From assembly GCA_028289545.1 (NCBI GenBank), contig JANQPG010000102.1:1-64000 (forward strand): a stretch of 64,000 nucleotides of DNA, written 5' to 3'. Shown here in pieces: positions 35,243-45,242 of the stretch. The notes beneath the pieces were generated by a model that worked only from the letters and a program-made list of their open reading frames with translations, was not told the DNA's origin and did no database searches. How positions within the stretch are numbered: position 1 is the first letter of the stretch; the number at the start of each line of letters is the position of its first letter. Both the position numbers and the translations under genes were made by a program. The stretch is from Woeseiaceae bacterium. Its GTDB lineage: Bacteria > Pseudomonadota > Gammaproteobacteria > Steroidobacterales > Woeseiaceae.

Positions 35243-36831
35243 GAAGGCGCGAATTTCTTTCCGGCAGCGCGGCGTTCAGCGGACTGCTGCTGTCCGGATG
35301 CACACCGCTCGACGACAGCAATGTACTGCGCGCCGTTCTGCATGCCGATTTGCAGTCCGTAGACCCGATTGTAACGACCGCAGGTATCGTGCAGCGACAC
35401 GCGCTCATGGTTTACGACTTCCTGTTCGGGCGAGACGCCAGCGGCACGCCGCAGCCGCAGATGGTCGAACACTACGGCGTCAGCGACGATGGACTGGACT
35501 GGGAGTTTTCACTCCGCGAAGGGCTCGCATTTCACGACGGCGCCGCCGTCACTGCATCGGATGTCGTTGCCTCATTGCGCCGCTGGGCTGTGCGCGACGC
35601 TTACGGCCGGCAGATCCTCGGAGTCACGGAGAGCCTGGAGCCTGCCGGCGAACGGCGATTCGTCTGGCGGCTGTCCCGGCCTTATGGTCTGTTGCTGCAT
35701 GCGCTGTCGAAAACGGGCGGTCCGGTTGCGGCCATCATGCCCGAACGTGTTGCCCGCACGAGTGCAAGTACCGCTATCGAGGACAGCATCGGCTCCGGGC
35801 CGTATCGATTCATGCGTGACGAATGGATACCCGGCGCCAAGGTCGTGTACCGCCGCAATGAACACTACGCGCCGCGAACTGAAGCGCCGAACGGCACGGC
35901 GGGCGGCAAGCGCGTTTTTGTCGACGACGTCGAGTGGATTAACATTCGCGACCCGCAGTCCGCGGTGCTGGCACTCGCCAATGGCGAAATCGACTTTGTC
36001 GAAAGTCCCGCCGCCGAATTCCTGCCGCTGCTGCGCGACGCCGGGGTGGTCATTCGCCGGACGGATACGCTCGGCTTCCAGGGTATGCTGCGCATGAACC
36101 ACCTGCACCCGCCGTTCAGCGACCCGCGCGCACGACAGGCGCTGACCTACCTCATCGACCAGGAACGCTACCTGCAGGCCATGTTCGGCGACCCCGAGGT
36201 CACGTCGGTCTGCCATTCGTTTTTTGTCTGCGGTTCACCCCTCGCAAGCGATGCCGGGGTTCCCCGCGGAATCGGCAAGGACATCGACAAGGCACGGCAA
36301 CTCATGCAGGCGTCAGGCTACGACGGCAGGCCGCTCGTGATTCTGCACCCCACCGACATCCAGTTCATGAACCTCGCAACGCTGGTGATGGCCGAAGACC
36401 TCAAATCCATCGGCGTCAATGTCGATCTGCAGGCGATGGATTTCGGAGCAATGGGTGCCCGGCGGATCAATCGTTCGGCGCCCGGCGAAGGCGGCTGGGA
36501 CATCGGCTTGACCTACTGGCCGGGCGGCAACGTGTCGGATCCGGTTGGCAACGTGCCGATGCAGGCAAACTGTGAGCAAGCCTGGCCGGGCTGGCCCTGC
36601 GATGCGGGCCACCAGGCACTGATAGATGCCTACCCGTTTGCCACCGAAGAGTCGGAGCGGCAAGGTCTTGCCGATCGTATCCAGGCCAGCGCCTACGAAC
36701 TTGTACCCTACGTGCCCATTGGCCAGTGGTTTTCGCCGGTCGCCTACAGCCCGCGGATCAGCGGCGTGCTCGAGGTGCCGGGAAGCACGGTCCTGTGGAA
36801 CGTCGACAAGGGACCTTATCAGCCTCTCTAG
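35239..36831 (+). CDS. Peptide/nickel-type ABC substrate-binding lipoprotein (SBP family 5)
   Basis: 530 residues beginning MRRREFLSGSAAFSG and LLLSGC: a twin-arginine motif with a lipobox, so probably a Tat-exported lipoprotein. The body is a cluster C binding protein (DppA/OppA-like), with VVASLRRW, DTLGFQGMLRMN and the NxxxPPFSDPRARQALTYLID region. Its ABC partners are the four minus-strand genes that converge on it, ending 10 bases away. The predicted route is receptor (31303), binding protein, then permease. Confidence 0.9.
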   Translation: MRRREFLSGSAAFSGLLLSGCTPLDDSNVLRAVLHADLQSVDPIVTTAGIVQRHALMVYDFLFGRDASGTPQPQMVEHYGVSDDGLDWEFSLREGLAFHDGAAVTASDVVASLRRWAVRDAYGRQILGVTESLEPAGERRFVWRLSRPYGLLLHALSKTGGPVAAIMPERVARTSASTAIEDSIGSGPYRFMRDEWIPGAKVVYRRNEHYAPRTEAPNGTAGGKRVFVDDVEWINIRDPQSAVLALANGEIDFVESPAAEFLPLLRDAGVVIRRTDTLGFQGMLRMNHLHPPFSDPRARQALTYLIDQERYLQAMFGDPEVTSVCHSFFVCGSPLASDAGVPRGIGKDIDKARQLMQASGYDGRPLVILHPTDIQFMNLATLVMAEDLKSIGVNVDLQAMDFGAMGARRINRSAPGEGGWDIGLTYWPGGNVSDPVGNVPMQANCEQAWPGWPCDAGHQALIDAYPFATEESERQGLADRIQASAYELVPYVPIGQWFSPVAYSPRISGVLEVPGSTVLWNVDKGPYQPL

Positions 36832-36841
36832 CCTGTAAATC

Positions 36842-37828
36842 TCACGGGTCGGCACTCGCAAAATGACAGGCGCTGTAGTGATCGGCGTCCTGCTGCTCGA
36901 GAGGCGGGTCGACGGATGCGCAAATGTCCTGGGCGATTGGGCAACGAGATCGAAACCGACAGCCGGCAATCGCCTGGCTGGGACTCGGAATGTCGCCTTG
37001 AAGGACCACTCGCTTGCCGGCTGCTTCAGGGTCGGTGCTCGGCACGGCCGACAACAGCGCCTTGGTGTAGGGATGCCGCGGGCGCTGGAACAGACTCTTC
37101 TTCTCCGCGATTTCCACGATCCTGCCAAGGTACATGACCGCCACACGCGTCGATATGTGTTCGACAACAGCGAGATCGTGCGCAATGAACAGATACGCTA
37201 CACCCAGCTGCCGCTGCAAATCGACCAGAAGGTTGATGACCTGAGCCTGCACCGATACGTCGAGCGCCGAGACGGGCTCGTCCAGAACGATGAGTTTCGG
37301 CCGGCTGCCGAGAGCGCGGGCAATACCGATGCGCTGCCGCTGTCCACCGGAAAACTCATGCGGGTAACGATCCAACAGATCCGTGCGCAATCCGACACGC
37401 CCGAACAACTCCTCCACCCGATCGCGAGCCCCGCCTTTCCGGGCGAGCCCGTAGTTGACGATCGGCTCGGCCACCGACTGGCCAACCGTGCGGCGCGGAT
37501 TCAGGGACGAAAACGGATCCTGAAAAACCACCTGCAAGTGTTGCCGCAGCGGCCGCAGGGCGGCGGGCCGAAGGCCCGTGATATCCCTGCCCTGCAATTC
37601 AATACGACCGGCAGTAGGCTCAAGCAAACGCAGGATCGCGCGGCCAACCGTCGACTTTCCGCAGCCGCTCTCACCCACGAGCCCCAGGGTTTCGCCCGCC
37701 GCAATTTCGAAACTGACGCCGTCGACAGCCCGAACGCGCTGCGGGGCCCTCCCCATCGCGCGATCGATCAGGCCGTACTGCAACGGGAAGTGCTTGACGA
37801 GATCCGTAACCTTGAGCAGTTCGCTCAC
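36842..37828 (-). CDS. Peptide ABC transporter ATPase (DppF/OppF type)
   Basis: 328 residues from a GTG that overlaps the preceding ATPase stop (GTGA). Walker A GESGCGKST, signature FSGGQRQRIGIARAL, Walker B LIVLDEPVSALD, and the C-terminal OppF region with clustered Cys (CRFRSRCPIAQDIC) typical of this subunit. Last gene of the four-gene importer operon. Confidence 0.94.
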   Translation of the reverse strand: MSELLKVTDLVKHFPLQYGLIDRAMGRAPQRVRAVDGVSFEIAAGETLGLVGESGCGKSTVGRAILRLLEPTAGRIELQGRDITGLRPAALRPLRQHLQVVFQDPFSSLNPRRTVGQSVAEPIVNYGLARKGGARDRVEELFGRVGLRTDLLDRYPHEFSGGQRQRIGIARALGSRPKLIVLDEPVSALDVSVQAQVINLLVDLQRQLGVAYLFIAHDLAVVEHISTRVAVMYLGRIVEIAEKKSLFQRPRHPYTKALLSAVPSTDPEAAGKRVVLQGDIPSPSQAIAGCRFRSRCPIAQDICASVDPPLEQQDADHYSACHFASADP

Positions 37829-38826
37829 GATCCCGACCTCACGTCGTCGCTGCGCCAGCACGCGGCGTAGTGATCGGTGTCGCCATGCCGCTCGAGCGGG
37901 GGCGCCTCACTACGGCACTTGTCGACGGCCATCGAACAGCGCGCGGCGAATGCACAACCAACGATCGGTTCCAGCAACGACGGCACGGTGCCGCGGATTT
38001 CCGTAAGCCGTTCCTGTCGTTCGCTGTTGCCGAGGCGCGGCATCGCACCCAGCAATCCGAGTGTGTAGGGATGCCGCGGCGTATCGAGCAACTCACGTAC
38101 GGGCGCCTCCTCGACTTTACGGCCGGCGTAGACAACCAGTACGCGATCCGCCATTTCCGCAACCACGCCGAGATCGTGCGTAATGAGAAGAATGGCCGTT
38201 CCGAGCCGTTGCTTGATGTCGCGCATCAGATCCAGAATCTGCGCCTGTATCGTGACGTCGAGCGCCGTTGTCGGTTCGTCGGCGATCAGGATCGACGGTG
38301 CACAGGCGAGCGCCATGGCAATCATGACACGCTGGCACATGCCGCCGGACAGCTCGTGCGGGTATTGGTCGAGGCGCTTCTCAGGCTCCGTGAGCTGTAC
38401 GAGTTCGAGCATCTCCAGTGCACGGGCGCGCGCCTTTTTCTTGTCGAGCCCCTGATGCAGCTGCACGGCTTCGACGATCTGCTCGGCAACGGTCAGCACC
38501 GGATTGAGACTGGTCATCGGCTCCTGGAAGATCATCGCAATGTCGTTACCGCGAATCCTTCGCATCTGCTTCTCGTCGAGTTCCAGCAAATGCCGGCCGT
38601 CGAAATGAATTTCTCCACGCGTAATCCGGCCCGGCGGATTGGGTATGAGCTGCATTACGGCCAGCGCACCGACACTCTTCCCGGACCCGGACTCACCGAC
38701 GATGGCCAGCGTTTCACCGGCTCTCAGCGTGTAAGAGAAGCCATTGACGGCCGCAACCACACCGCGATCGGTATCGAACTCCACGCTGAGATCGCGAACG
38801 CTCAGTAGAGGCGCTTCGCCGTTCAC
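37825..38826 (-). CDS. Peptide ABC transporter ATPase (DppD/OppD type)
   Basis: 333 residues from GTG 38826, overlapping the permease stop. Walker A GESGSGKS, LSGGMCQRVMIAMAL signature, ILIADEPTTALD, and the oligopeptide C-terminal domain with Cys-containing CAFAARCSMAVDKC. Pairs with the DppF-like subunit as a heterodimer. Confidence 0.94.
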   Translation of the reverse strand: MNGEAPLLSVRDLSVEFDTDRGVVAAVNGFSYTLRAGETLAIVGESGSGKSVGALAVMQLIPNPPGRITRGEIHFDGRHLLELDEKQMRRIRGNDIAMIFQEPMTSLNPVLTVAEQIVEAVQLHQGLDKKKARARALEMLELVQLTEPEKRLDQYPHELSGGMCQRVMIAMALACAPSILIADEPTTALDVTIQAQILDLMRDIKQRLGTAILLITHDLGVVAEMADRVLVVYAGRKVEEAPVRELLDTPRHPYTLGLLGAMPRLGNSERQERLTEIRGTVPSLLEPIVGCAFAARCSMAVDKCRSEAPPLERHGDTDHYAACWRSDDVRSGS

Positions 38827-39689
38827 TTGCGGCTCACAAAACGTGGATCGAAGACGTCACGCAGGCCGTCACCCAGCAGGTTTACGCCAAGTACCGTAAA
38901 CGACAACGCAAGGCCCGGGAACAGGACAATATGCGGTGCTATCGAGAATACGGTTCGCCCCTCGGCGATGATATTGCCCCAGCTCGGCGTCGACGGCGGC
39001 GTCCCAGCGCCAATGAAACTCAGAATCGCTTCCGTCAGCACCGCGGACGCGAAGATGTAAGTCCCCTGCACGAGGAGCGGCGCCACCGTATTGGGCAGGA
39101 TGTGCCGCCAGAGAATCAGCGGGAACGATGTGCCCGAGGTAATCGCCGCCTCGACGTAAGGTTGCTCCTTGAGCGCCAACACGACGCTGCGAACCAGGCG
39201 CGCAACGCGCGGCACCTCTGCAATGGATATTGCGATGACGATGTTCTTCAGACTTGCGCCGGTTAGTGAAATCAGTGCAACCGCAAGCAGAATCGACGGG
39301 ATGGCCATCAGACCGTCCATCACGCGCATCAGGATCTGATCGACCCAGCGCACGAAACCGCTCAGCAGTCCTACGACAAGGCCCAGGGACAGGCCGCCGA
39401 TCACCACGCCGATACCCACGATAAGCGACACGCGCGCACCGAATACCGTACGGCTGTAAACATCGCGACCCACCAGGTCACCGCCGAACCAAAACTCGGC
39501 GCTGGGTTCCCTCAGGCGGTCGAAGGGCGATATGGCCTGCGGATCGACCGTGGCGAGCCAGGGAGCCGCAAGCGCGGCGACGACCGCCGCCGCAAACATT
39601 GCGGCGCCGATGACGAGGTTGGGATGCTTGCGCCAGATGCGCGCCAGTCCGTCCGGCACCGCGGCGGTTCCGGCCGGAGTAGCACTCAC
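38823..39689 (-). CDS. Peptide ABC transporter permease (DppC/OppC type)
   Basis: 288 residues from a GTG overlapping the DppB-like stop. A longer open frame continues upstream, but that part is a shadow of the permease gene in another frame. N-terminal helix (VIGAAMFAAAVVAALAAPWL), GGDLVGRDVYSR motif, five further helices and the EAA-like loop EAAITSGTSFPLILWRHILP. End PRFVSRK. Confidence 0.93.
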   Translation of the reverse strand: MSATPAGTAAVPDGLARIWRKHPNLVIGAAMFAAAVVAALAAPWLATVDPQAISPFDRLREPSAEFWFGGDLVGRDVYSRTVFGARVSLIVGIGVVIGGLSLGLVVGLLSGFVRWVDQILMRVMDGLMAIPSILLAVALISLTGASLKNIVIAISIAEVPRVARLVRSVVLALKEQPYVEAAITSGTSFPLILWRHILPNTVAPLLVQGTYIFASAVLTEAILSFIGAGTPPSTPSWGNIIAEGRTVFSIAPHIVLFPGLALSFTVLGVNLLGDGLRDVFDPRFVSRK

Positions 39690-40627
39690 TGTTGAATCCT
39701 CGGGTCGAACAGGCGGTAGCTCAGATCGACGATCAGGTTGACGACGACGTAGGTGGCCGAGAACACCAGGATGACACCCTGAATCACCGGATAGTCGCGG
39801 CGCAATATGGCATCTACCGTCAGCCGCCCGAGGCCCGGAATGTTGAATACCGTTTCGGTGACGACTACGCCGCTGATCAGCAGCGCAAAACTGATGCCGA
39901 TGACCGTAACGATGGGCACAGCCGCGTTCTTGAGTGCGTGCCGGACGAGCACGCGGCGCACCGAAAGGCCCTTCGCGCGCGCGGCGCGAATGTAGTCCTG
40001 ACTGAGCACGTCGAGCATCGTCGCGCGCGTAATTCGAGCGATGAGAGCGGCATTGATGATGCCGAGCGACAAGGCCGGGAGAATCAGGTGCCGCGCGAAC
40101 GGTCCGAAGCCATAGGCGATCGGCACGTAGCCCTGTACGGGAAGCCACTTTAGCTCCACCGACACAAGCGCGATCAACAAATACGACAATACAAAAACCG
40201 GTATCGAGAAGCCCAGCACCGCAAAACTCATTGCCAGGCGATCAACGATGCCGCCCGATCGCCAGGCCGCGATCACCCCGAGCGGTATGGCAATCAAGAC
40301 CGCAATCAACAGCGAAGCAATCGTCAACGCAACGGTGGGTTCGAGCCGCTGCAGTATCAGCTCCATGACGGGGCGACGAGAGAATATCGATGTGCCAAGG
40401 TCGCCTTGCAGCACGCCCCCGATCCACTGGCCGAAACGAACCAGGTAGGGCTCGTCGAGTCCAAGCGACGCCCTAATGCGCTCGATGTCTTCCGCCGTTG
40501 CCTGTTCGCCGGCCAGCACGGCAGCGGGATCGCCCGGCGTCAGGTACAACAGCGAAAACACAATGATGGCAACAACCGCCATCACGGGAATGGTTGCGAA
40601 CAATCGGCGTATGACAACCGCTAACAT
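39686..40627 (-). CDS. Peptide ABC transporter permease (DppB/OppB type)
   Basis: 313 residues from ATG 40627, where the sequence reads MLAVVIRRLFATIPV, the usual DppB start; an upstream open extension has no membrane signal. Six membrane helices, TPGDPA near the first periplasmic loop, and the EAA loop RAARAKGLSVRRVLVRHAL. First gene of the operon; all three downstream junctions overlap by 4 bases with GTG starts. Confidence 0.93.
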   Translation of the reverse strand: MLAVVIRRLFATIPVMAVVAIIVFSLLYLTPGDPAAVLAGEQATAEDIERIRASLGLDEPYLVRFGQWIGGVLQGDLGTSIFSRRPVMELILQRLEPTVALTIASLLIAVLIAIPLGVIAAWRSGGIVDRLAMSFAVLGFSIPVFVLSYLLIALVSVELKWLPVQGYVPIAYGFGPFARHLILPALSLGIINAALIARITRATMLDVLSQDYIRAARAKGLSVRRVLVRHALKNAAVPIVTVIGISFALLISGVVVTETVFNIPGLGRLTVDAILRRDYPVIQGVILVFSATYVVVNLIVDLSYRLFDPRIQQ

Positions 40628-40827
40628 CGACAGTCGTTCAGGCAATGAAAGGGGTATCCGCGCAGCATCGATCTCAAGCATTCGCAAACCGGGAACCAAT
40701 TCATTGTGTCTGCCGGACCAGGTCGGCGCAACCACACTTTGGGGTGGTTCGCGGGCAATGGAATACGCCTATCCTGCGAGCTCAAAGGTCTCGTTTCGCG
40801 CCGACCGAACACTCAGAGTGGATGACA

Positions 40828-41619
40828 ATGTGCCGATGGCTTGCCTACATCGGGGAACCCCGGCTGATCGAACAATTCCTGTACGAAGGCCCACATTCGC
40901 TTTGCGAACAAGCGCAGCATTCGCATAAGGCCAAGCTCGGCGTACACGGCGACGGCGGCGGGCTCGGCTGGTACGGCAAAGCGCCCGAGCCCGCCCTCTA
41001 TCGCGACGCGGGCCCGGCATGGGCCGATCCCAATCTGCGCGAGCTGACGCGGGTTATCGAAAGTCCTGTGTTCTTCGCGCATGTACGCGCTTCAACCGGA
41101 GCCCCGAACCTGCTCGTCAACTGTCATCCGTTTCGTTCGGGTGAGTGGCTGTTCATGCACAACGGACAGATCGGCGGTTTTCGCAAATTGCGCAGGCATC
41201 TGTACGCGATGTTATCCGACGACTGTTTCGACGCAACGGTAGGCGGCACGGACAGCGAGCTGATGTTCCAGCTCATGATTACCCGCGGCCTGTACAGCGA
41301 TCCGGCCCGCGCGATCAGGGAAACCGTTCGTGAGATCGACGAGCTCCGACGACAACATCGAATCTCGGAGGCGTTCCGCGCTACGTTCGCGGTCAGCGAC
41401 AGGCGCTCGGTGCATGCGGTACGGTGGGCATCGGACCGCCATTCGCCCTCGCTGTATCTGAACGAAGCCGACGGCGGCGTGCTGCTGGTCTCCGAGCCAC
41501 TCGACGAAGACACATCGAAATGGACGGCCGTACCGGCAAACAGCTATGTGCGGCTGGACCTTGAGAACGACGGTTCGATTGATGTCCACACGGAATCCTT
41601 CTTGGTGCAGAATGGTTAG
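40828..41619 (+). CDS. Class II glutamine amidotransferase (YafJ/EgtC-like)
   Basis: 263 residues from ATG 40828. This start is decided by chemistry: after Met removal Cys2 (MCRWLAYIGEP) is the N-terminal nucleophile; an ATG at 40822 and an open frame back to 40645 would bury it. Further motifs: HGDGGGLGWYG, VFFAHVRAST, NCHPF, FMHNGQI and TDSELMF. It hydrolyses glutamine or a gamma-glutamyl amide; the acceptor is unknown. Divergent from the peptide importer operon. Confidence 0.9.
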   Translation: MCRWLAYIGEPRLIEQFLYEGPHSLCEQAQHSHKAKLGVHGDGGGLGWYGKAPEPALYRDAGPAWADPNLRELTRVIESPVFFAHVRASTGAPNLLVNCHPFRSGEWLFMHNGQIGGFRKLRRHLYAMLSDDCFDATVGGTDSELMFQLMITRGLYSDPARAIRETVREIDELRRQHRISEAFRATFAVSDRRSVHAVRWASDRHSPSLYLNEADGGVLLVSEPLDEDTSKWTAVPANSYVRLDLENDGSIDVHTESFLVQNG

Positions 41620-41645
41620 ATGAAAGGATCACCTTTGCGTTTTGC

Positions 41646-44345
41646 ATGAAAACGAAGTTCATCGCACCGGTTGCCCGTTCGAAGACCATTGCCCGCCGGC
41701 GCTTGCTGGACCCGGGCAGCGCGCGACGGTTTCCGACTCTTACCCTGGTAGCGGCGCCGGCCGGATTCGGCAAAACGACGCTGTTGATTCAGCTGCGGGA
41801 TGCCCTGCTGGCGGACGGGTATACGGCGCCGTGGCTAACGTTGGGCACTGACGACCACAGCCCGACAGAGCTGCTACGCGACATCATTGAGGCGATTCAG
41901 TATGAGATACCGAGCTTTGGCTCGCGAACCGGCAGAATTGTCGGCGGTAACTCGCGGCTCGATATCACACGAACGCTTAACGATTTTGTTGAGGACGTCA
42001 GCGATACGGAAACGCCCATCGTTCTGTTTCTCGACGACTACCACCTGGTCAGCAACGCCGAAACCGACGAGCTGATCGAGCTGCTGCTGAACCTTGCGCC
42101 CGACAATTTCCAGATGGCTGTAGCGTCGAGGACCCGGCCACAGTTCGGGCTGGCCGCGCTGCGCGTCAGGGACGAGCTGCACGAGATTACCTCGGCGCAA
42201 CTGCGCTTCAATCTCTCTGAAGCCGCCGAGTTTCTCACCGAGGTGCGCAAGCTGGGCTTGAGCAACCAGCAGGTCGAAAAAATTCATGAGCATAGCGAAG
42301 GCTGGGTCGCGGGATTGCAGCTGGCTTCGCTATCACTTCGCGATCCGGACAGGCGCGACGGATTCATCGAATCGTTCTCGGGCAGCCTGAAGGACATTGC
42401 GGACTACATGGCGACCGACGTATTGAACCAGCAACCCGAGACGATCAAGGAGTTCCTGTTGCGAACGTCGGTAGCCGAAAGGCTAAACGGCGACCTCGCG
42501 GCCGCTTTGACCGGGCTCGACAACGCGCAGCAGGTGCTGGAGGAGATCGAGCGCGACGGCCTGTTCGTTACGCCGCTGGACCAGGAACGTATCTGGTATC
42601 GCTATCATCAACTGTTTCATGAGTTTCTGCTGACCGAACTGCGGCGCAAGTACCCGGGCGAACTGGTGGGTCTGTACCGCAAGGCGGCGGAATGGTGTGA
42701 GCGCGAGAACCTGTCGCGGGAAGCGGTGGAGTACGGGCTACTGGCCAGCGATTTTCCGACCGTAACCACGCTGGTGGAACGGCAGTCGTGGATCGAGCTT
42801 CGGGCCGGCCGCATGCCGCGGGTCATCGCGTGGATTCGCCGCATTCCGAAACACGTCAGAAACGAGAACCCCAAACTGCTGTATCTGCTCGCGACGGCTC
42901 TGTATCACGCAAACAGCGCCGACGAGAGTGAAGAAATTCTGTCGCGGCTCATCGAACTCGTCGAACGGCGTGAATCGACGCTCTCGGCGGACGAGTTCGG
43001 CTATCTGAACGAACAGATCACGCTCTTGTCGGCGGGTATTGCGATCGCGCGTGACGACCCCGGCAAGATTATCGAGCTGCTCGAGACCGACTTCCTTTTC
43101 CTGAACGACTTCGAGCACGGCCTGGCCTGTAACTTCCTGGGTTATGCCTATGCGGAACTGGCTGAATTCGATCGCGCCGCCAAGATTCTGTCCGAGGCGC
43201 GCCGGCGGCACATGTTGGCGCGCTCCGAGTTCGGCGCAATCTACTCCGAATGTTTTCTGGCCTTGACGGATTTTGCCAACGGCAATCTCGATCATTGTTT
43301 CGCGAGATTTGCGCCCGAGAACACGAACTCGTCCAACGAAAAGTACGTGGCGCCGGTCCCTCAAGTCATTCAGGGCATCGTGCTTTACCAGTGGAACCGG
43401 ATCGACGAAGCGCTGGAACTGCTGCAACCGAACCTGCCGCTGATCGGCGAAGTCGGCTTCACCAAGTTGCTGGTCTTCGGCTACACGGCGCTGGCCCGCA
43501 TCAGCGGGCTGCGCGGCGACCATCGCGCGGCGATGCGCTGTTACGACCTCATCTCAGCACTCGGAGCGCGTTGGGGCACACCCTATGAGCGGCATCGGTC
43601 TCTCGTCGAGGGTGGCAGGATTGCCTATTTGTTGCAGTCGGGCCGGCTGAACGAAGCGATCGATCACGCAGTGAGCAGCGGTATCGACGTCGACGCCGAC
43701 AGCTTGCCGATACCGTCGGAATGGGAGCGCGTTGCGTGCCGTAGAGCGCTGACCTGGGCGCGACTGCAAATTGCTACCGGGCGTCCCCAGATCACGTTGC
43801 CGATGCTGGCGCGACTACGCGAACTCGCGACCCGTTCGCGCCGAGGCATGCGCGTACTCGAATGTTATGTGCTCGAAGCCCGCGCGCGATTTGCCGACGA
43901 CAAACCCAAGGCCCTTGGCCTGATCGACGAAGCCCTCGATGTTGCGGCGCCGAATCGCTCGGTGCGCTGCTTTATCGATGAGGGCCAGGAAATCGACGCG
44001 CTGCTACTCGACTCGCGCGAGCGCGGTAGCCGGGACTGGCCAAAATCGAAACGCCATTTTCTCGAAGCGATCACGGGCCTGATCGTCGCCGATTCCGACA
44101 AAGCGAGCGGCGAGTCGGCGGAGCAGGAGGGCGCCACGCCGGGACTGATTGAGCCCTTGAGTGACCGGGAAAGGAAAATCCTGAGCTTGATTGCAGCCGG
44201 CAGCACGAACAATACGATCTCGGCGTCCCTGTTCATTAGCCTGAACACGGTCAAGTGGCACCTCAAAAACATTTTCGCCAAGCTGGGGGTGGGTAATCGA
44301 ACGTCCGCCGTTGCCGTGGCAAGGCAGCTCGATCTAATACCTTAA
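41646..44345 (+). CDS. MalT-like LuxR-family transcriptional regulator (LAL/STAND)
   Basis: 899 residues. N-terminal AAA/STAND ATPase with Walker A APAGFGKT at 37-44 and Walker B-like IVLFLDDYH, a winged-helix region, a central TPR-like sensor of about 450 residues, and a C-terminal LuxR helix-turn-helix (LSDRERKILSLIAAGSTNNT, then SLNTVKWHLKNIF). Such regulators are switched by inducer and ATP. It follows the amidotransferase by 26 bases and may control the neighbouring peptide-uptake genes (inference). Confidence 0.93.
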   Translation: MKTKFIAPVARSKTIARRRLLDPGSARRFPTLTLVAAPAGFGKTTLLIQLRDALLADGYTAPWLTLGTDDHSPTELLRDIIEAIQYEIPSFGSRTGRIVGGNSRLDITRTLNDFVEDVSDTETPIVLFLDDYHLVSNAETDELIELLLNLAPDNFQMAVASRTRPQFGLAALRVRDELHEITSAQLRFNLSEAAEFLTEVRKLGLSNQQVEKIHEHSEGWVAGLQLASLSLRDPDRRDGFIESFSGSLKDIADYMATDVLNQQPETIKEFLLRTSVAERLNGDLAAALTGLDNAQQVLEEIERDGLFVTPLDQERIWYRYHQLFHEFLLTELRRKYPGELVGLYRKAAEWCERENLSREAVEYGLLASDFPTVTTLVERQSWIELRAGRMPRVIAWIRRIPKHVRNENPKLLYLLATALYHANSADESEEILSRLIELVERRESTLSADEFGYLNEQITLLSAGIAIARDDPGKIIELLETDFLFLNDFEHGLACNFLGYAYAELAEFDRAAKILSEARRRHMLARSEFGAIYSECFLALTDFANGNLDHCFARFAPENTNSSNEKYVAPVPQVIQGIVLYQWNRIDEALELLQPNLPLIGEVGFTKLLVFGYTALARISGLRGDHRAAMRCYDLISALGARWGTPYERHRSLVEGGRIAYLLQSGRLNEAIDHAVSSGIDVDADSLPIPSEWERVACRRALTWARLQIATGRPQITLPMLARLRELATRSRRGMRVLECYVLEARARFADDKPKALGLIDEALDVAAPNRSVRCFIDEGQEIDALLLDSRERGSRDWPKSKRHFLEAITGLIVADSDKASGESAEQEGATPGLIEPLSDRERKILSLIAAGSTNNTISASLFISLNTVKWHLKNIFAKLGVGNRTSAVAVARQLDLIP

Positions 44346-44382
44346 GCCGTATCGACGGCCGTGACAGCCTTCCTCGCTGACA

Positions 44383-45201
44383 TCAGGCAGCGTTCGACGT
44401 TCGCGACCAGGTTTCCAGCGCCCGGATGCCCGGGCTGACGGTTCCGCAATCGACCCAGCGTCTGAGTGCGTCCGCGAACAGCTCGGGCGCTTCCATACAC
44501 CAGGCGTGCCCACCGTCGCGAGCGACACCCGCCAGGGCGTTCGGCATCGTTTTGACGAGCACTCGCTGCGACGTGTGCATCAGCTCGCGCTCGTTTTCCC
44601 CCACGAGAATCAGCGTCGGTACGCTGATCTCGTCGAGGTTATTGGGCGGGCTGTACGACAGCGCCTCCAGCGTCGCCTTGTGCAGCGCGGCCAGCGAGGT
44701 CCGTCTGGCCGCGTTGCAGTAGGCGGCAACCTTTTCGTCGGGAATATTCAGCATTTTTGCGTTCAGTCGCGCAAACGGCCACAAACGAAACAACGGAGTG
44801 CTAAGCGTGCTGACAGCTCGCAGCAAGGCTCGATCCGGTACCGGCAGGATGTTCAGCCCGCTCAACGTTGCCGTACCGATGTCGTGCTGATACCGCGACA
44901 GGAGCTCGAGGCCGACGTAGGCGCCCAACGACACGCCGACCAGGTGCACTTCGTCGTAATGCCTGCCCTCGAGCAACGATTCGAAGACGAGATCGGCGGC
45001 GTGGCGGGCGTCGACCCAGTCAATCTTCCTGTTGTCGCCGTGCCCCGGCAGGTCGGGAACGAGGCACCGGTACTCCTGCAGCCGTGCACAGTGCTCACTC
45101 CACATCCAGCCGGTCGTGCCCGCCGCGTGCAGGAATATGATGGCGGGACCGTCCGGGTTGCCGAACTCCCGAAAATGCAGTGCTGTGCTCATCGTCGTCA
45201 A
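44383..45201 (-). CDS. Alpha/beta-fold hydrolase
   Basis: 272 residues. The nucleophile elbow GVSLG places Ser91, with the oxyanion HAAGTTGWMW segment near 25-33 and the catalytic His in RDGGHAWCMEAPELF. The usual acid position reads VGENERELM, so Glu rather than Asp may serve. No signal peptide. Substrate unknown. Converges with the MalT-like gene and lies 41 bases downstream of the serine-hydrolase homologue, possibly in the same transcript. Confidence 0.88.
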   Translation of the reverse strand: MTTMSTALHFREFGNPDGPAIIFLHAAGTTGWMWSEHCARLQEYRCLVPDLPGHGDNRKIDWVDARHAADLVFESLLEGRHYDEVHLVGVSLGAYVGLELLSRYQHDIGTATLSGLNILPVPDRALLRAVSTLSTPLFRLWPFARLNAKMLNIPDEKVAAYCNAARRTSLAALHKATLEALSYSPPNNLDEISVPTLILVGENERELMHTSQRVLVKTMPNALAGVARDGGHAWCMEAPELFADALRRWVDCGTVSPGIRALETWSRTSNAA

Positions 45202-45242
45202 AAAATTCCGTAGTTACCCTTAAAGCGGCGTCCGCCCCCGGT

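Noticed and set aside
36863..38808. Two long plus-strand open frames (over 300 codons each) across the ABC ATPase genes
   Set aside because: They are antisense shadows of two clearly conserved ATPases in GC-rich DNA.
39690..40148. N-terminal extension of the DppC-like permease
   Set aside because: Arg/Ser-rich out-of-frame sequence of the DppB-like gene; the GTG overlap at 39689 gives the family-typical start.
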